Below are positions 26,279 to 30,395 of a DNA stretch of 30,395 nucleotides, piece after piece. Both the position numbers and the translations under genes were made by a program. Below the pieces are notes generated by a model. It saw only the letters and a program-made list of their open reading frames with translations, had not been told where the DNA came from and did no database searches. The stretch spans positions 216,517 through 246,911 of the forward strand of contig NW_014577228.1 in the NCBI RefSeq assembly GCF_000485595.1, read 5' to 3'. The stretch's first letter is position 1. Every line of letters starts with the position of its first letter. The stretch is from Priapulus caudatus (lineage: Eukaryota > Priapulida > Priapulimorpha > Priapulimorphida > Priapulidae).

Positions 26279-29200
26279 GTAAGTATTACAGTGTCTGAAA
26301 CACATCGCCATCCAATTCAAGTGTCAAATACGTTAAAAAAATCGGCAATGACAGCTTTCAATTTATATCTGCATTGCTTCGTTATATTTGTTCATCAATG
26401 GTGGAAGATAAAAGTATTTAAAATTGTAATAACCTATATATATATATATAGCATTCAAATTGTAAGCTATCATTAAAATTGCCACCATAGGGAAGTTTAT
26501 CAATGAAAGGGTAGTAGTCTCAATTTAAAAAAATGCATTTTATTTTGTTTTTGTAGCAGTTGGAGGATAATTATGGCTACCTAACTATATTGAAATTAAA
26601 GGGAAATTGCTTACACATGCCCAAACTTCTCTTTCATTAAAATGTTGTAAATATATTAGAATGTCCATACGTTATACTTGCCAACATGTGAATACCATTA
26701 CTGCAGTTTGTTTATTTTTGGTAATGGAAAATCATTGAATTAAATGTACAATGTATTTGCGTTTTAGCTGGCAGGTATTGCTGTAGTTGCTGTCAGTGTA
26801 TGGACAATCGTGGACAAGTTTTACCTGGAAGGTAAGTTTAGCTCCAAATAAACCATCAAATCGAAACAAATTGTTTATTTGGAGTATGTGTCTTTTTAAT
26901 ACCCAATATTATAGTAAGGAAACCATGGTGATTGATAATAAAAATTGGTTTGTTTCTATGCTTAGATTGTCAGATTGTGTATTGGGTGCATCACGTAAAA
27001 TGCCTGCCAATCGGCATGAATTCAGTGTTGTCTGAAGTAGTGCTGATAGGGTCTATGTCTCCCTGGGTACTGCTGGACACTGCAGATGCTGTTGTCAATA
27101 ACAACAATCAATAATATCAACAATCAACAAACAATAATGTCAGCAACAATAACAGCAGTTAGTAGCAACATTAGTAACAGCAACAACAACAGCAGCTGCA
27201 GTGTCCGGCAGTACCCAGGGAGACATAGACCTTATGAGCTGAAGTAGTACCCTGTTGTAACTTGTGTTTGTCAAAAGCACTGTGTGTTTGCATAATTATT
27301 AATTCCCCACGTTGCGTGTTACAGCCATTTTCTGTGTGACGCTGTACGTCGCATGATGTATGTAATTCCCCACGTGTGTTACAGCGATTCTTGGCGTGAC
27401 GCTGTACCTAGCTTGTATGTAATTCCCCACGTTGCGTGTTGCAGCGATTCTTGGCGTGACACTGTACATCGCCGGGGCGTACATGCTCGTTGCTGCAGGA
27501 TGCATCATCATCATCCTCTCACTGTTCGCCTGCCTCGGGGCCATCCGTGAGATGAAGTGTCTCCTCATCTCGGTGAGTTGAGGCTGATTGAAGGCAGATG
27601 CCAGGGGCTGATGGCACACCGTGCAGCGAGGCTCCCCAGTCTAGGCAGTGCTCGAGTGGTTTCACATTCACAGTCTGCTGACCCAGCATTTTTAGTCTTG
27701 ATGTTGTGAGTTGTCGTTGAACCTTGTGTTGTTGTCATTGAGCATGGATCTTGCAGGATATTCACCGCAATTGTAATTCAATTACGCAACTGTAATGTCT
27801 TTAAAATAGAGAGCAGAATTTAAAATATTTACCATGGAAATGGAAGGCCTGCTGTTGTCAATCATCTTTTTCTACGGCTGTGTCAATGCCAGCTTTGATT
27901 GCCTCATGTAGCTCCTGCAACTGTGGCAAATAGAGTGATTATAATGTTGAATCAGTAATAGACTGGTTACGCATACAAAGTCGTTCTGCAATGCATGTAA
28001 CAGCGTCTAACTCTATGGAATTTCGTTGGGTTTCAGTACTTTGTGTTGATCCTTCTCATCTTCATCGCTCTCGTCTGCGGTGGAATATTTGCATGGATCT
28101 ATAGAGGCAGGGTAAGCAACCCATCGACATTCACAACATTCCTTCTCACATGCTCGCGGTTTAAAAAATTGGTTTACGCCCATTTACCAGAAGTCGTTTG
28201 ACATGGAAAGGTGCTGGCATAGTGTATCATTCGCACATAAAATTATCAGTATTTAATCTATAAACCCATTAAACACATGTTATGAATTCCTAGCCACAGA
28301 ATGTCTGTCGTTGTATAAGTGCCAGAGGTGTTATTGTTACTGTTAGACAAGAGAAGTTGTGTTGTGATTAAATGATTTCTCATCCTGATTGTACTCGGCT
28401 AATTAAGTCTCTTGGTCTCGGCTACTTTTAATGCCGCATGCACGTGATTAGCATGAATGAAATTATTAATCGTTATAATAGTTATCACTAAGCTATAAAT
28501 GTTTTCCGTCATCAGCTGCAGTCTGAGCTGAAGGAGAAGTTGAAGGTGACGATGGTGAATGACTATGGCAGGGAGGAAGAACTTGACAAGACGAGAGGCT
28601 GGGACTACTTGCAGGCCACCGTACGTCTTCTGCTCTCTTACTCTAGTCAAACCTGTGTTAGCAGGCACCTCAATAGAGTCGTCACTTGCTTACAACAAAC
28701 TCTTGGCGTGTCCCTTTAGTTTCAATTATACAGTGAAGCACCACTTTAGAATGGACTCATGTCTATTAAGCGCAGTTGTAGCATTTCATTTGAATGGAAG
28801 TTATACAATGAGACCACATCTATTGAGGAGACATCTGTCTGTAAAGGAAAATTTGGGGGGTTCACTTGACTGACCCTTACAGTCAGGTGTGACTTTACTG
28901 TCTGAATATCAAGAGGACAGAATTGAGAAATATATTCTGTACTCTCGCTACTGTCATAGATATCGCTGCTGACACACAGAACTAGCCGTTGACTCTCACG
29001 CTGAACGAACTAAATAGTCACTGGTGTGCGCTCACGACAAAGTGATCACTGTGCGATTTTCTTTTTCAAGCTGCACTGTTGCGCTGTCAACCAAGAGACG
29101 AGCTGGAAGGTGTGGCGGAATACCTACTGGGGTTATGAGACACCCGCAGAAAGGTAAGCATGCGGGGTGACTGAATCAGCATTGCCATTTGATTATATTT

Positions 29201-29639
29201 CCATTATTGTGTGCACAGCACTGGTAACCGTACATGCACTGTTGCTGCAAACACTGTTTGCTAGTAACAGTGATTGTTATTTGCACAATGACCTGCGCTG
29301 TACTAACCACAGGACTGTTACACTGTACTTCTCTCATGGGCAGTAACATTGATTGCTATTGGAATGTCCCATGTAATAGTTACAGCAGGACTGTTACCAC
29401 TGTACTTCTCTCATGGGCAGTAATGAGGGTTGCTATTCGGATGTCCCACTCTAGTCATGACAGGGGTTGTTACCTGTGTTTCTTTCATGGTTAGTATAAA
29501 ACACTGATGTTCTGACTACTTGTACGTGATGCTATTTTACTTCTCTTGCAGGGTTCCAGTTAGCTGTTGCATCAATGGACGTGAACTCGAGTGTAAGGAT
29601 AACAACAAGTTTCCAGCAACATCGTACCTCTACACAACT
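26201..29639 (+). CDS. Tetraspanin (CD151/TSPAN-like), first seven exons
   Basis: A tetraspanin, a four-helix membrane protein that organises integrins and other receptors into microdomains. Exons are 26201-26278, 26768-26831, 27445-27572, 28037-28111, 28516-28620, 29071-29153 and 29552-29639; they join in frame (621 bases, 207 codons). The N-terminus MAGGKGLNQCGVCIKY leads into helix 1 (residues about 17-41). A very short outer loop, helix 2 (about 53-75), a cytoplasmic REMKC turn, helix 3 (about 92-115) and the large extracellular loop follow. The loop has LHCCAVN and PVSCC, the cysteine pairs that define the family. The usual CCG reads CCA. Helix 4 and the end lie beyond the window. The start is the ATG in the context CAACATGG. 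The layout resembles the CD151/TSPAN11 group, but orthology is not proven. Confidence 0.92.
26768..26831 (+). CDS. Tetraspanin exon 2: rest of helix 1
   Basis: Acceptor GTTTTAG, donor GTAAGT. It encodes LAGIAVVAVSVWTIVDKFYL. The G-x5-S/G-x-W pattern is the end of helix 1. Phase 1 at the end. Confidence 0.92.
27042..27238. mobile_element. Small inverted-repeat insertion in tetraspanin intron 2
   Basis: Arms of about 36 bases (GGTCTATGTCTCCCTGGGTA and on to GGACACTGCAG) pair across a CAACAA-rich loop. CTGAAGTAGT lies on both sides (27032-27041, 27239-27248), looking like a 10-bp target duplication. Confidence 0.78.
27301..27480 (+). repeat. Tandem triplication of the tetraspanin exon 3 acceptor
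   Basis: Three copies of about 57-63 bases begin AATTCCCCACG at 27301, 27364 and 27421. Each carries a CAG acceptor and the first 26-33 bases of exon 3. The third is the real exon start. The first two end in GTATGT donors, forming candidate micro-exons 27325-27357 and 27385-27414. Confidence 0.9.
27445..27572 (+). CDS. Tetraspanin exon 3: short loop and helix 2
   Basis: Acceptor TTGCAG, donor GTGAGT. It encodes AILGVTLYIAGAYMLVAAGC and then IIIILSLFACLGAIREMKC, the second helix with the conserved Gly-Cys turn. Two degenerate copies of its first 30 or so bases, each with its own acceptor, lie just upstream. Confidence 0.94.
27573..28036 (+). other. Tetraspanin intron, nothing recognised
   Basis: Intron with GT-AG ends and no repeat or element seen. 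Confidence 0.5.
28037..28111 (+). CDS. Tetraspanin exon 4: helix 3
   Basis: Acceptor TTTCAG, donor GTAAGC, 25 codons. It encodes YFVLILLIFIALVCGGIFAW and IYRGR, the third helix. Confidence 0.94.
28112..28515 (+). other. Tetraspanin intron, nothing recognised
   Basis: AT-rich intron with normal ends and no repeat seen. Confidence 0.5.
28516..28620 (+). CDS. Tetraspanin exon 5: start of large extracellular loop
   Basis: Acceptor CATCAG, donor GTACGT, 35 codons. It encodes LQSELKEKLKVTMVNDYG and a charged helix ending RGWDYLQAT, matching helices A and B of the large loop. Confidence 0.93.
28621..29070 (+). other. Tetraspanin intron, nothing recognised
   Basis: Intron with normal ends. Segments at 28725-28880 (TTATACAGTGAAGCACCACT and TTATACAATGAGACCACATC) are two diverged copies of one another. 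Confidence 0.5.
29071..29153 (+). CDS. Tetraspanin exon 6: CC motif of the large loop
   Basis: Acceptor TTTCAAG, donor GTAAGC. It encodes LHCCAVNQETSWKVWRNTYW. This is where tetraspanins carry CCG; here the glycine is alanine. Confidence 0.92.
29154..29551 (+). repeat. Tetraspanin intron with a diverged 74-bp duplication
   Basis: ACTGTACTTCTCTCATGGGCAG-type sequence occurs at about 29321-29345 and 29398-29422, each followed by TTGCTATT and ATGTCCCA. A third weaker copy lies at about 29470. Confidence 0.7.
29552..29639 (+). CDS. Tetraspanin exon 7: PVSCC segment
   Basis: Acceptor CTTGCAG, donor GTAAGT. It encodes RVPVSCCINGRELECKDNNK, including the PxSCC signature. The exon ends in phase 0; the next exon lies outside the window. 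Confidence 0.93.
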
Positions 29640-29669
29640 GTAAGTATCTGACGTAGGGAAGACATCATT

Positions 29670-29699
29670 GTATCCCCGCGACGAAGTCGGCGGGGATAC
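29670..29699. repeat. Short hairpin GTATCCCCGC / GCGGGGATAC
   Basis: Two 10-base perfect arms around GACGAAGTCG, which is itself partly self-complementary. It immediately precedes the tandem array, so it may be one end of the repeat family. Confidence 0.8.
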
Positions 29700-29734
29700 T
29701 ATGGTTTCATGTCTGTACAGCCGCCGCCGCCGCA

Positions 29735-30395
29735 GAGATTTTCCCTTCTGCTCTATAACTCGACCCCTAATTGACCTAGCATGACCAAACTTGGTCTACT
29801 TACACATCTTGGGGAGAAGGTGGGCAGCGTACCAAAACCAGGTTACTGCGACCTTTATTTGACCTTTACCTTGACCTTGATCATATTCCTTTCCGCTCTG
29901 TAACTCGCCCCTAATTGACCTAGCGCTACCAAACTTGGTCTACTTACACATCTGGGGAGAAGGTGGGCAGCGTACCAAAATCAGGTCACTGCGATCTTTT
30001 TTTGACCTTTACCTTGACCTTGATCATATTTCCCTTCCGTTCTGTAACTCGGCCCCTAATTGACCTAGCGCTACCAAAACTTGGTCTACTTACAATTCTT
30101 GGGAGAAGGTGGGCAGCGTACCAAAACCAGGTCAGCTGTGACCATTTTATTTTTTTGTTTTTTTTTTTATATCTTTACCTTGACCTTGAATCATAATTTC
30201 CCTTCCGCTCTGTAACTCGGCCCCTAATTCCCCTAGCGCTATCAAACTTGGTCTACTTACAATTCTTGGGGAGAAGGTGGGCAGCGTACCAAAACCAGGT
30301 TACTGCGACCTTTATTTGACCTTTAACTTGACCTTGATCATATTTCCCTTCCGTTCTGTAACTCGGCCCCTAATTGACCTAGCGCTGCCAAACTT
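29735..30395. repeat. Tandem array of about 145-bp units
   Basis: At least four and a half units. CCCTAATTGACCTAGC starts near 29765, 29909, 30054, 30222 (variant) and 30368, giving spacings near 145 with one longer unit of about 168 caused by a T-rich insertion near 30145. Each unit has CAAACTTGGTCTACTTAC, GGAGAAGGTGGGCAGCGTAC and TGACCTTTACCTTGACCTTG. The array continues past the window. Confidence 0.95.

Noticed and set aside
26932-27114. Frame between tetraspanin exons 2 and 3 as an extra exon
   Set aside because: It lacks good splice sites, would break the helix 1 to helix 2 spacing and overlaps the inverted-repeat insertion.

Overview
The window is nuclear DNA of an animal or close relative. 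All recognisable coding sequence is broken into short exons (about 64-305 bp) with GT-AG introns, there is no operon-like packing, and introns and spacers are full of microsatellites and small transposons. The three proteins (pescadillo, myosin XIX, a tetraspanin), TTAGGG-type repeats and pogo-like and mariner-like miniature elements fit a metazoan, perhaps a marine invertebrate. The species cannot be named from this sequence.

Layout. (1) Positions 1-3633, + strand: the 3' half of a pescadillo (PES1) gene in six exons, from just before the BRCT domain to the stop codon. Its introns hold large GT-, AGC/AGT- and CCTG-type arrays. (2) Positions 3634-7141: gene-poor convergent spacer with minisatellites and one perfect 42-bp palindrome. 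(3) Positions 7142-18523, - strand: 21 exons of an unconventional myosin, best called myosin XIX (MYO19). All splice phases agree and give 3081 coding bases (1027 codons). The motor and IQ neck are complete; the first exon and the last C-terminal exon were not found. (4) Positions 18524-26200: a transposon graveyard of nested inverted-repeat elements, some with readable target duplications, and no host gene recognised. (5) Positions 26201-29639 and beyond, + strand: the first seven exons of a tetraspanin, with the fourth membrane helix outside the window. The right edge is a tandem array of roughly 145-bp units.

The three genes are unrelated: PES1 acts in large-subunit ribosome assembly in the nucleolus, MYO19 is a mitochondrial actin motor, and the tetraspanin is a membrane organiser. 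They are neighbours, not a pathway. The most interesting signals are structural. An inverted repeat with arms of about 160 bp tightly brackets one MYO19 motor exon. A tetraspanin splice acceptor plus exon start is tandemly triplicated into two candidate micro-exons, one carrying a stop. A palindromic element family with CAGGAGT termini and ATAATA(A/T) target duplications occurs twice. A 20-25 kb nest of insertions can be unpicked layer by layer.
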